From: CAZHAC01 sp964383855
GTDB lineage: Bacteria; Chloroflexota; Dormibacteria; Dormibacterales; Dormibacteraceae
NCBI GenBank assembly: GCA_964383855.1
Contig: CAYLIP010000033.1
Location: 1-29,911 of the forward strand
Length of the DNA: 29,911 nucleotides
Direction: 5' to 3'
The position numbers and the translations under genes are program-made. This document shows, piece after piece, positions 22,981 to 29,911 of this stretch. Positions within the stretch are counted from its first letter, which is position 1. Each line of letters begins with the position of its first letter. A model generated the notes under the pieces. The model searched no databases and had not been told where the DNA came from. It saw only the letters and a program-made list of their open reading frames with translations.

Positions 22981-23736
22981 TCAGACCGAGGCAGCGATGC
23001 GCTCAAGGATGTCCGCCGGGATGTCGTAGTTGGCATAGACCTGCTGGACGTCGTCATCCTCCTCGAGGTGCTCGAGGAGCCGGAGCACCCCGGCCACCTT
23101 GTCCTCGTCTACGGGCACCGTCTGCTTGGGGTGCATGGTGATCTCCGCGTTCTCGACGCTCACGCCGAGCGCCTCGACGGCTGCCCGCACCGCCTCCAGG
23201 TCGTTGGGCTGGGTCGTGATCTCGACCGACCCCTCCTCGACCCTGACGTCCTCGGCGCCGGCGTCGATCGCGGCCAGGCCGATCTCGTCGGGGTCGACGG
23301 CCTTGGGATCGACCTCGAGCATGCCCTTGCGATCGAACATCCAGCCCACGGCGCCGGATTCGGCGAGGTTGCCTCCGTGCTTGCTGAAGATGTGCTTCAA
23401 AGAGGCCGAGGTGCGGTTGCGGTTGTCGGTGAAGGCGTCCACCAGCACGGCCACGCCGGCCGGTCCATAGCCCTCGTAGCGCAGTTCCTCGAGCGAGTCA
23501 CCCTTGCCCGCGCCGGTGCCCCGGTCGATCGCCGCCTGGATCTTGTCGGCGGGCATGTTGACCTCGCGCGCCTTCTGCACGGCCAGGCGGAGCCGGAAGT
23601 TGCCGTCGGTGTCGCCGCCCCCCTCCTTGGCCGCGATCGTGATCTCGCGGCTGGCTCGCGTGAAGGTCTGGCCGCGCTTGGCGTCGACGATGGCCTTCTT
23701 GTGCTTGATCCCGGCCCACTTGGAATGCCCCGACAA
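22981..23736 (-). CDS. yebC: YebC/TACO1-family translational or transcriptional regulator
   Basis: A 251-residue three-domain protein. The family start SGHSKWAGIKHKKAIVDAKR and ASREITIAAKEGGGD (about 29–43) are near invariant, then NMPADKIQAAIDRGTG, YEGYGPAGVAVLVDAFTDNRNRT and the acidic FDRKGML region. Members are described as DNA-binding regulators, and more recently as ribosome-associated factors that relieve stalling at proline runs. The start is TTG 23736, preceded by GGAGG about 10 nt upstream. It lies 32 nt after tyrS; a TAGAAT box overlaps the tyrS stop. Next to ruvCAB, as in most bacteria. Confidence 0.97.
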   Translation of the reverse strand: MSGHSKWAGIKHKKAIVDAKRGQTFTRASREITIAAKEGGGDTDGNFRLRLAVQKAREVNMPADKIQAAIDRGTGAGKGDSLEELRYEGYGPAGVAVLVDAFTDNRNRTSASLKHIFSKHGGNLAESGAVGWMFDRKGMLEVDPKAVDPDEIGLAAIDAGAEDVRVEEGSVEITTQPNDLEAVRAAVEALGVSVENAEITMHPKQTVPVDEDKVAGVLRLLEHLEEDDDVQQVYANYDIPADILERIAASV

Positions 23737-23765
23737 CTATCAGCTCCCTCCGAACATGCTTTCGG

Positions 23766-23771
23766 ATTCTA
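23766..23771 (-). promoter_or_regulatory. Candidate -10 box TAGAAT for yebC–ruvCAB
   Basis: The minus strand reads TAGAAT with 29 nt to the yebC TTG, leaving room for the GGAGG ribosome site. Its TAG is the stop codon of tyrS, so part of the match is forced. No good -35 is seen. If active it would separate yebC–ruvCAB from tyrS. Confidence 0.25.
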
Positions 23772-24929
23772 CCTGCAGACAACCCGGACGAACCGGTGCT
23801 TTCCGATCTTAAGAACCTGTCCGTCGATCACCGCATCGGCCAGCGCGAGCCGCCGGTCGCCCGCCACGGCACCGCTCGGGTAGAGCTTTCGCGCCTGGCT
23901 GATGGACGGCGCCAGGCCGGCGGCCAGGACCACCTGCTCGACGGTGGCCCCCGGCGGAACCTCGACCGCCTGGACGTCCTCGGCCTCGACCGCCCGGCGG
24001 CGAAAGCGGCGGTCGAAGTCGTCCTCGGCGGCGGCCGCCGCCTCCGGGCCGTGCAGGCGCGCCACCAGCTGCCGCGCAAGCGCCGCCTTGGCGTCGCGGG
24101 GCTGCAGCTGCAGCAGCTCCCCGACGCGCTTTTCGGGCAGGCCGGAAACCAGCCGCAGGTAGCGCTCGGTCAGCCTGTCGGGGAGCGACATCGCCTTCCC
24201 GTAGATCTCGACCGGCGGTTCCGAGATGCCGATGTAGTTGCCCAGCGACTTGGACATCTTCTGCGCTCCGTCCAGGCCCTCGAGCAGCGGGAAGACGGCG
24301 ACGTCCTGGGGCTCCTGCCCGTAGGCCCGCTGGACCTCCCTCCCGAAGAGGAGGTTGAAGAGCTGGTCGGTTCCCCCGATCTCGAGGTCGGCGCGGACGG
24401 CGACCGAGTCGTAGGCCTGGTTGAACGGGTAGAGGATCTCGTGGGCGCCGATCGGGTTGCCCTCGCGCAGGCGCGTTGCGAAGTCCTCTCGCTGGAGGAC
24501 CTGCTGCAGGGTGCCGGTGCCGAGGAGGCGGAGGATGTCGGCGGCCGTCATCTCACCCAGCCACTCGGCGTTGCCGTGGACCTCGGTCCGATCGGGGTCG
24601 AGCACCATGTAGACCTGCTCGAAGTAGGTGCGCGCGTTGTCATCGACCTGCTCCCGGGTGAGCACGGGCCGGGTCTCGGAGCGGCCGCTCGGGTCGCCGA
24701 TCATGGCCGTGTAGTCGCCGATGATCAGAACCACCGTGTGCCCCTCGGCCTGGAAGGCCCGCAGCACGTCGAGCACGACCAGGTGGCCGACGTGGATGTC
24801 GGGTGCGGTGGGGTCGAGTCCCAGCTTGACCCGCAGGCGGTCACCGGCCGTGAGCCGCTGGTGGAGGTGCCGCTCCTGCTCGATCTGGACCGCGCGGGCG
24901 CGCAGAAACTTCCAGAGGGACTCGCTCAC
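23769..24929 (-). CDS. tyrS: Tyrosyl-tRNA synthetase (TyrZ-like)
   Basis: A 386-residue class Ic synthetase that charges tRNA-Tyr. The HIGH-like motif is HVGH (46–49, in PTAPDIHVGHLVVL), and the KMSKS motif is KMSKS at 224–228; the tyrosine pocket shows YPFNQAYDSVAVRADLEIGGTDQ. The C-terminal S4 RNA-binding domain is present (about 325–386, LAPSISQARKLYPSGAVAGDRR). The HVGH/KMSKS pattern and overall form match the second (TyrZ-type) branch. The start is GTG 24929. A TAGCCT box ends 6 nt upstream, and there is no Shine-Dalgarno, so a leaderless mRNA is likely. Confidence 0.97.
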   Translation of the reverse strand: MSESLWKFLRARAVQIEQERHLHQRLTAGDRLRVKLGLDPTAPDIHVGHLVVLDVLRAFQAEGHTVVLIIGDYTAMIGDPSGRSETRPVLTREQVDDNARTYFEQVYMVLDPDRTEVHGNAEWLGEMTAADILRLLGTGTLQQVLQREDFATRLREGNPIGAHEILYPFNQAYDSVAVRADLEIGGTDQLFNLLFGREVQRAYGQEPQDVAVFPLLEGLDGAQKMSKSLGNYIGISEPPVEIYGKAMSLPDRLTERYLRLVSGLPEKRVGELLQLQPRDAKAALARQLVARLHGPEAAAAAEDDFDRRFRRRAVEAEDVQAVEVPPGATVEQVVLAAGLAPSISQARKLYPSGAVAGDRRLALADAVIDGQVLKIGKHRFVRVVCR

Positions 24930-24935
24930 AGGTAC

Positions 24936-24941
24936 AGGCTA
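24936..24941 (-). promoter_or_regulatory. Candidate -10 box TAGCCT for leaderless tyrS
   Basis: The minus strand reads TAGCCT, then gtacct, then the GTG start of tyrS: exactly 6 nt between box and start codon. This is the TANNNT-N(5–7)-start layout known for leaderless genes in Deinococcus and actinobacteria. It lies in the 23-nt gap after cvpA. No ribosome-binding site precedes the GTG. Confidence 0.45.
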
Positions 24942-24952
24942 GCCGAGCCCGT

Positions 24953-25507
24953 TTATTGGCGCGGGCCTTCGTATATGTAGTAGGCCTTGGGGTCGCGGGG
25001 AAGGGCGCCGTTCAGAAAGAGCAGAACCGGCGGCCCGGCGCTCCTGGCCAGCGGGAGCAGAAACCCGGAATGGATCATCTGGTCGCGGACCGAGACCTGG
25101 AAGCTGGTCGGCTGGTTGGTCTGCGCGTTGGCGAACCCGATCAGCATGTATGTGCAGCCGATCAGCACCACGCCGGCGGTGACCAGGCCGAGCAGGAGGC
25201 CGATGCCGCGGTTGACGGCGACCGCGGCCAGCTGAAGCTGGGTGTGGACGGCGGTCGCCGCTGCCTCGAAGATCAGGATCAACAGGACGAAGAAGAACAG
25301 CCAGCCCGCCAGCCTGGCGTCGGGGATGCTGATGGTGTTGTTGTACTGGCGGAGAATGCCGGCGCCCGGCTGGCCCATGTTGGTTGCGGCCAGCATGGCG
25401 ACCCAGACCCCGAGCAGCCCGAGGACCCGCCGGATGGTGCCTGAGAACCAGCCCATGACGGCGTAGGCCAGCACGACGAGAAGCGCGACCAGGTCGATGG
25501 GCGTCAC
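24953..25507 (-). CDS. cvpA: CvpA-family membrane protein
   Basis: A 184-residue inner-membrane protein with four predicted helices: DLVALLVVLAYAVMGWFSG, RVLGLLGVWVAMLAAT, LAGWLFFFVLLILIFEAAAT and GIGLLLGLVTAGVVLIGCTYML. The N-terminal layout (D-L-x-x-x-x-V-L with G-x-x-R-G/R after TM1) fits the CvpA/colicin-V-production family, whose role in cell envelope or purine-linked phenotypes is not well defined. A soluble C-terminal tail follows. The start is GTG 25507 in a GTGA overlap with the pheT stop. The family call is less secure than that of neighbours as the sequence is diverged. Confidence 0.75.
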   Translation of the reverse strand: MTPIDLVALLVVLAYAVMGWFSGTIRRVLGLLGVWVAMLAATNMGQPGAGILRQYNNTISIPDARLAGWLFFFVLLILIFEAAATAVHTQLQLAAVAVNRGIGLLLGLVTAGVVLIGCTYMLIGFANAQTNQPTSFQVSVRDQMIHSGFLLPLARSAGPPVLLFLNGALPRDPKAYYIYEGPRQ

Positions 25508-27891
25508 GCCCGAAACCTCGCTCCGTGCCTGGTCTCCAGCGCCGCCCTGAGCTCGCGCATTGCCTGATCCACTTCCGAGTCCGTCAGGGTGCGCTCAGGA
25601 CTCCGGAAAGTCAACGAAAAAGCCACGCTTTTGAGCCCGCCGTCGAGCTGAGCCCCGCGGTACTCGTCGAAGGCCTGGACGGATTCGAGCAGCTCTCCGC
25701 CGGACTCCTGGATGGTGGTGAGCAGGAGAGCCGCCTCGACCGGCTCGGCGACGACCACGTTGAGGTCGCGGTCGATGGCGGGGAAGCGCGGCAGCTCCTG
25801 CGCCGGACGCGGCCGACGCGCGGCCAGCAAGGCCTCGATGTCGATCTCGCAGGCGACGAACCGGCCCTCCAGGTCGAGCTCCTCGACGGCCAGCGGATGG
25901 ACCTCTCCGAGGTGGCCGAGCGCGGTGGCGCCGGCGAAGACCGCGGCGCACCGGCCCGGGTGGTAGAGGGGCGCGCTCGCCCGGCGGTAGGTGAGCGGGG
26001 GCACCGAGAGGGCATGCGCGGCGCGGTCGAGCACCGACTTCAGGTGCAGGAAGCCGGCTCGTCCCTCCGGGCCGCCGGCCCCGGCCGACCCCACCGCGCA
26101 CAGCGTCCAGGGCTCATCCGGCTGGGCCGGTCCCTGACGGTCGCGACCGAGGTAGCGGCGGGCCAGCTCGAAGACCTGGACGTGTCCCCGCCCGCGGTTG
26201 CGGTTCAGGCCGACGACCTGGACCAGCGATGGGATCAGGGTCGTCCGCAGCGTGTCCATGTCCTCGCTGACGGGGTTGATGACCCGGAGGCCGCGCTCGG
26301 CCACGCCCAGCCGCTCCAGGAGGCGGCCGTCGACGAGAGCGGTGGTCAGCGTCTCGGAGTAGCCGCCGGCCGCGAAGGCGGCTCGGGCCGCGTCCATCTC
26401 GCGGTCGGCGCTCGGCCGGTAGGGCCGGATGGCCGATCTCCGGGTCCCCGGCAGCGTGGCCGGCACCCTGTCGACCCCGAAGATTCGGCCCACCTCCTCG
26501 ACCACGTCCTCGGGAATGGCGACGTCGAGCCGGAAGACCGGCGGCAGCACGTCCCAGGCCCCGTCCTCCGAGCGAACCTGGAAGTCGAGGCGGCGGAGGA
26601 TCGCCTCCGACTCCTCGAGCGGCACGTGGACTCCCAGCACCCGGTCGACCATCTCCGGGTACATCCGCACCCGGACCGGCTCCTGGGGTACCGGGTAGAC
26701 GTCGGGCCAGCCCTGGTGAACCCGGCCGCCGGCCAGCTCGGCGATCAGCTGCGCGGCGCGGCGAGCCCCGGCCAGCGCCAGCTCGGGCGAGAGCTTCTTC
26801 TCGAAGCGGCTGGAGGCGTCGGTCCGCAGCCGGAGCGCGCGCGAGGTGGCGCGCACGCTCACGCCGTCGAAGGTGGCCGCCTCCAGGACCACGTCGCGGG
26901 TGCCGTCGTTCACCGCGCTCTCCTCCCCGCCCATCACACCGGCGATGGCGACCGGCCGGTCGCGGTCGGCGATCACCAGCATGCTCGGGGCGAGCTTGCG
27001 GGTGACACCGTCCAGCGTCAGGATCGACTCTCCCCCGCCGGCGCGCCGCACCACGATCTCCGGCCCCGCCAGCCGCGCCAGGTCGAAGACGTGCAGCGGC
27101 TGCCCGTACTCCAGCATCACGTACTGCGTCACGTCGACCAGGTTGTTGATGGGCCGGACGCCGGCGGCCCGCAGCCGCCGCTGCATCCATTTCGGGCTGG
27201 GGCCGGTGCGGACGTCCCTGATGACGCCCGCGATGTACCGCCGGCAGAGGTCGACGGCGTCGATCCGGACGCTCACCAGCTCGGTCGCGGCCGGCTCGGC
27301 CCCGCCCACGAAGGGCGGCAGGAAGTCGACCTTGAGGCGCCGGCCGGAGGCGGCGGCGAGCTCGCGGGCGAGCCCCAGGTGACCCAGGCAGTCGGGCCGG
27401 TTGGGGGTGACCTCGACCTCCAGGATGGCATCGGGCGGGATCAGCTCGGAAAGCCGCTGACCGGGCTCCCCCTCGTCGAGGAGCATGATCGCCGGCTCCC
27501 TGTCCTCGCCCAGGAGCAGCTCCTCGCGCGAGCAGAGCATGCCTTCGGCGGCAAAGCCGGCGATCTTGCCCTCGCGGACGTAGCGGCCGCTGGGGACGGT
27601 GGTCCCCGGCAGCGCGACCGGGACGGTCGAGCCAGGGACGGCGTTGGGGGCGCCGGCGATGATCTGGCGCGTGCGGCCACCGCCGACGTCGACCTGGTGG
27701 ATCCAGAGCGGCTTGTTGCTCCTGGGGTGCTCCTCCTGGCTGAGCACGCGCCCGACCAGGATCTCCGACAGGTCGAGGAGCTCCACCTGCTCGACCGTGA
27801 AGCCGATCATGGTCAGGGTGTGGGCGCCCTGCTGGGGCGTCAGGCCCTCGAGCTCGGCCAGCTCGCTCAGCCACTCCCAGCTGACTCTCAC
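25504..27891 (-). CDS. pheT: Phenylalanyl-tRNA synthetase beta subunit
   Basis: A 795-residue subunit of the (alpha-beta)2 enzyme; it provides tRNA contacts and editing. The N-terminus MRVSWEWLSELAEL is typical. A tRNA-binding OB (EMAP-like) domain lies at about 40–155 (VGRVLSQEEHPRSNKPLWIHQVDVG), a B3/4 editing domain at about 210–385, a B5 domain at about 400–475, a catalytic-like domain, and the FDX-ACB anticodon domain at the end (RFPAIDRDLNVVV…TLTDSEVD). Length matches the family. The start is GTG 27891, with a GTGA overlap with pheS; cvpA overlaps its stop likewise. Confidence 0.97.
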   Translation of the reverse strand: MRVSWEWLSELAELEGLTPQQGAHTLTMIGFTVEQVELLDLSEILVGRVLSQEEHPRSNKPLWIHQVDVGGGRTRQIIAGAPNAVPGSTVPVALPGTTVPSGRYVREGKIAGFAAEGMLCSREELLLGEDREPAIMLLDEGEPGQRLSELIPPDAILEVEVTPNRPDCLGHLGLARELAAASGRRLKVDFLPPFVGGAEPAATELVSVRIDAVDLCRRYIAGVIRDVRTGPSPKWMQRRLRAAGVRPINNLVDVTQYVMLEYGQPLHVFDLARLAGPEIVVRRAGGGESILTLDGVTRKLAPSMLVIADRDRPVAIAGVMGGEESAVNDGTRDVVLEAATFDGVSVRATSRALRLRTDASSRFEKKLSPELALAGARRAAQLIAELAGGRVHQGWPDVYPVPQEPVRVRMYPEMVDRVLGVHVPLEESEAILRRLDFQVRSEDGAWDVLPPVFRLDVAIPEDVVEEVGRIFGVDRVPATLPGTRRSAIRPYRPSADREMDAARAAFAAGGYSETLTTALVDGRLLERLGVAERGLRVINPVSEDMDTLRTTLIPSLVQVVGLNRNRGRGHVQVFELARRYLGRDRQGPAQPDEPWTLCAVGSAGAGGPEGRAGFLHLKSVLDRAAHALSVPPLTYRRASAPLYHPGRCAAVFAGATALGHLGEVHPLAVEELDLEGRFVACEIDIEALLAARRPRPAQELPRFPAIDRDLNVVVAEPVEAALLLTTIQESGGELLESVQAFDEYRGAQLDGGLKSVAFSLTFRSPERTLTDSEVDQAMRELRAALETRHGARFRA

Positions 27892-28922
27892 CGGAACTGC
27901 TCCAGGAAGCGCAGATCGTTCTCGTAGAAGGAGCGGATGTCGGCAACGCTGTGTTTGAGCAGCGCCATCCGCTCGATCCCGAAGCCCCAGGCGTATCCGC
28001 TGTAGCGCTCGGGGTCGATGCCCCCGTTGCGGAGCACGTTGGGGTGGACCATCCCGCAGCCGCCGATCTCGATCCAGCCGTCGCCCCCGCAGGTTCGGCA
28101 GCCGGTCCCCCCGCAGATCCCGCAGGAGGAGTCGAACTCGTAGCTGGGCTCGGTGTAGCTGAAGTTGTGCGGGCGCATGCGGATCTCGCGGTCAGCGCCA
28201 AAGAGCGACCTGCACATGTAGCTGAGCGTCCCCTTCAAGTCGGAGACGGTCAGGCCCTCGTCGATGGCCAGGCCCTCGAGCTGGGTGAATGTCGGCAGGT
28301 GGCTGGCATCGGAGGCGTCGCGCCGGTAGGTGCGGCCGGGGATGATCACGTAGATCGGCGGCGACTGGTAGCGCTGCATGGCCCGGATCTGCACCGGCGA
28401 CGTGTGGGTGCGGAGGACCAGCTCCTCGGCCTCGTCCAGGAAGAAGCTGTCCTGGACGTCGCGTGAGGCGTGGCCCTTGGGCAGGTTCAGCGCCTCGAAG
28501 TTGTACCAATCGGTCTCCACCTCGGGGCCGATCTCGACCGTGAAGCCGATCGCCTCCATGATCGTCTCCAGCTCCCGCTGCACCTGCGTCATGACGTGGA
28601 TGTGGCCGGCCGGCAGGGGTGGCGCCGGGAAGGTGACGTCGATGGCGTCGGTCTCCCCGAGGTCCGCGAGGCGCTCTCGCTCGAGCTCCTCGGCCCGGGC
28701 CGCCAGCGCCGCCTCGACCGCCCGCTTGGCGTCGTTCGCGGCCCGCCCGGCGCTCGGCCGCTCCTCCTTGGGCAGCTGACCGATCTGCTCCAGGAGGACG
28801 CTGATCCGGCCGCTGGAGCGCCCGAGATAGTCGAGCCTGATGCGCTCGAGCTCTGCCTCGCTGCCGGCGGCGGCGACCTCGGCCAGCGCCCTGCGGGCCA
28901 GCTCGTCAGAAGGCGAGGTCAC
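27888..28922 (-). CDS. pheS: Phenylalanyl-tRNA synthetase alpha subunit
   Basis: A 344-residue class II catalytic subunit charging tRNA-Phe. An N-terminal coiled coil (about 1–85) precedes the core, with GHIHVMTQVQRELETIM, motif 2 around GRTYRRDASDASHLPTFTQLEG, and motif 3 GYAWGFGIERMALLKHSV near the end. A four-cysteine insert (SSCGICGGTGCRTCGGDGW) is a zinc-ribbon-like loop common in Gram-positive-type PheS. The start is GTG 28922, making a GTGA overlap with the methyltransferase stop; a longer frame to 29375 shadows that gene. Operon order methyltransferase–pheS–pheT. Confidence 0.97.
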   Translation of the reverse strand: MTSPSDELARRALAEVAAAGSEAELERIRLDYLGRSSGRISVLLEQIGQLPKEERPSAGRAANDAKRAVEAALAARAEELERERLADLGETDAIDVTFPAPPLPAGHIHVMTQVQRELETIMEAIGFTVEIGPEVETDWYNFEALNLPKGHASRDVQDSFFLDEAEELVLRTHTSPVQIRAMQRYQSPPIYVIIPGRTYRRDASDASHLPTFTQLEGLAIDEGLTVSDLKGTLSYMCRSLFGADREIRMRPHNFSYTEPSYEFDSSCGICGGTGCRTCGGDGWIEIGGCGMVHPNVLRNGGIDPERYSGYAWGFGIERMALLKHSVADIRSFYENDLRFLEQFR

Positions 28923-29683
28923 TGGAGAAGCCTCCGCCGGATCTCGAAGACCAGGATGGCGGCGGCGGCGGCCACGTTCAGCGACTCGACGCCCTCCGCG
29001 ACCGGGATGGTCACCCGATGCCGGGGTCCCCCCCGCAGGCCGTGCGCCTCGCTGCCCAGGACCAGCGCGCCCGCGCGCTCGATCGGGGCGCCGGCCAGCG
29101 GCACGCCGTCCCCCGCCGAGGCCCCCCAAACCTCCAGGCCCTCGAGATCGGACCAGGTTGCCCGCGCGACCGCCAGCCGGAAGACGTTGCCGGCGGAGGC
29201 CCGCACGCTCTTCGGACCGAAGGGGTCCGCGGTCCCTTCCAGCGCCGCCAGCGCGGGCGCGCCGGCGGCGGCCGCCGTGCGGACGATCGTCCCCACGTTG
29301 CCCGGGTCCTGCACCCCGTCGAGGACGATCAGCGGCCAGCCCTGCGCCCGGGCCCGGGCGGCGGCCTCCCGGCATCCGATCGGGGCGACCCGCGCGATCG
29401 CCATCACGCCCTGGGGCGTGACCGTGGTGCTCACCGAGTTGAACAGCCGCTCGGAGAGCACCGCGGTCTGGTCGGCCGGCACCTGGAGGCGCGGGTCATC
29501 GCGCACGTCCTCGCGCAGGACCAGCAGCTCGAGGTGGACGCCGGCCTGGCCGGCCTCGCGGACCACTCGGGGACCCTCGAGGAGGACCTCGCCCGCCTCG
29601 CGGCGGTGGGCCAGCCGGCGGATGCGGCGCGCAACCTCGTTCTCGCCGCTGGTCACGACCTGCAGAGCGGACCTCGGGGCCAT
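28919..29683 (-). CDS. SpoU/TrmH-family RNA 2'-O-methyltransferase
   Basis: A 254-residue SPOUT methyltransferase. The N-terminal substrate-binding domain (RRIRRLAHRREAGEVLLEGPRVVREA) is followed by the SpoU domain, with motif 1 LDGVQDPGNVGTIVRTAAAAG, motif 2 GALVLGSEAHGL and motif 3 VTIPVAEGVESLNVAAAAAI that form the SAM-binding trefoil knot. It methylates ribose in rRNA or tRNA; the target base is unknown. The position between rplT and pheS is conserved in many Gram-positive bacteria. The start is ATG 29683; its stop overlaps pheS. Upstream, a 139-nt gap separates it from rplT. Confidence 0.93.
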   Translation of the reverse strand: MAPRSALQVVTSGENEVARRIRRLAHRREAGEVLLEGPRVVREAGQAGVHLELLVLREDVRDDPRLQVPADQTAVLSERLFNSVSTTVTPQGVMAIARVAPIGCREAAARARAQGWPLIVLDGVQDPGNVGTIVRTAAAAGAPALAALEGTADPFGPKSVRASAGNVFRLAVARATWSDLEGLEVWGASAGDGVPLAGAPIERAGALVLGSEAHGLRGGPRHRVTIPVAEGVESLNVAAAAAILVFEIRRRLLQ

Positions 29684-29752
29684 CGCCTAACCCCGCCCGC
29701 CGAACGGGCGCGATCCACGCCCCGCCTGCGACACGGGCTCCTCGCGGGCTCT

Positions 29753-29776
29753 GACGCCGGCCCGGCCGGCGGCGTC
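29753..29776 (-). terminator. GC-rich hairpin downstream of rplT
   Basis: gacgccg (29753–29759) and cggcgtc (29770–29776) form a 7-bp stem with a 10-nt loop, next to a 12-nt palindrome gtccggccggac (29774–29785). It lies in the 139-nt gap (29684–29822) after the rplT stop. A U-run is missing, so a terminator role is uncertain; nothing else is recognised in the gap. Confidence 0.3.
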
Positions 29777-29822
29777 CGGCCGGACGACACCGGGAGCGGA
29801 GGGAGCGGGACCGGTTGCCGCG

Positions 29823-29911
29823 CTAGAGGTTGTTCTTCGCAACCTCGACCAGCCGAGCAAAGGAACCGCTGTCGCGCACGGCCAGGTCGGCGAGCACTTT
29901 GCGGTCGATCT
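29823..29911 (-). CDS. rplT: 50S ribosomal protein L20, C-terminal part
   Basis: Only the last 28–29 codons are inside the window; the 5' part lies beyond the right edge. The peptide contains IDRKVLADLAVRD followed by SGSFARLVEVAKNNL and a TAG stop. This matches the conserved L20 C-terminus (IDRKILADIAVFD…FTALVEKAK in E. coli). L20 binds 23S rRNA and is needed for early 50S assembly. rplT normally ends the infC–rpmI–rplT operon, so those genes are expected just outside the window. Confidence 0.93.
   Translation of the reverse strand, partial: IDRKVLADLAVRDSGSFARLVEVAKNNL

Noticed and set aside
25525..27927. 800-codon open frame on the plus strand
   Set aside because: Antisense shadow of pheT with no recognisable domain.
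26114..28201. 695-codon frame on the minus strand
   Set aside because: Out-of-frame shadow of pheT and pheS, rich in Arg/Ala/Pro and without motifs.
29774..29785. 12-nt palindrome gtccggccggac as operator
   Set aside because: In DNA this GC-rich such palindromes occur by chance; no second copy near a promoter.

Overview
This window is one high-GC (roughly 70% by eye), tightly packed bacterial chromosome segment. Nearly all genes lie on the minus strand and belong to the conserved translation, transcription, secretion and recombination core. The gene order rplT–methyltransferase–pheST–cvpA–tyrS–yebC–ruvCAB–secDF–rimP–nusA–ylxR–infB–rbfA–nrnA–truB–ribF…rpsO–pnp, the predicted F420-type LLM oxidoreductase, the type-2 TyrRS, the short NusA and IF2 and the many GTG/TTG starts suggest a Terrabacteria lineage. 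A Chloroflexota or Dormibacterota-like or deep actinobacterial relative is my best guess; the phylum cannot be fixed from sequence reading alone.

Layout from left to right. A plus-strand pair ends at 1237: the tail of a SipW/ER-type signal peptidase I and a secreted beta-rich protein. They converge on pnp across a bidirectional hairpin. rpsO and pnp form a minus-strand pair with a structured spacer between them. A plus-strand GT87-like membrane protein starts 8 nt from rpsO and runs 135 nt into the end of the next minus-strand operon. That operon, read right to left, is truB–ribF–glpB–AGPS-like flavoenzyme–lipid kinase–GGT-like hydrolase, and every junction in it is a 4-nt stop/start overlap. 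Upstream are nrnA, rbfA, infB, an LLM oxidoreductase, ylxR, nusA and rimP, the last preceded by a 216-nt structured leader. Then come secF/secD, ruvB/ruvA/ruvC, yebC, tyrS, cvpA, pheT/pheS, a SpoU methyltransferase, and the 3' end of rplT at the right edge. No stretch above 300 nt lacks a gene, and I found no tRNA, rRNA, IS element or CRISPR.

Most interesting points. (1) ribF has no ATG, GTG or TTG upstream of its essential nucleotidyltransferase motif. Its only sensible start is an ATA in an ATAA overlap with the truB stop, the same geometry as the GTGA/TTGA overlaps in the rest of the operon; nrnA shows a parallel ATAG overlap with rbfA. (2) The FAD synthase gene is chained by overlaps to two FAD enzymes (GlpB-like and alkyl-DHAP-synthase-like) and a diacylglycerol/lipid kinase, a plausible glycerophospholipid or ether-lipid module. 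(3) Several genes have TANNNT -10-like boxes 6–16 nt before the start codon and lack a Shine-Dalgarno, suggesting leaderless or short-leader mRNAs. (4) The rimP leader carries two hairpins and a short ORF with a strong Shine-Dalgarno.
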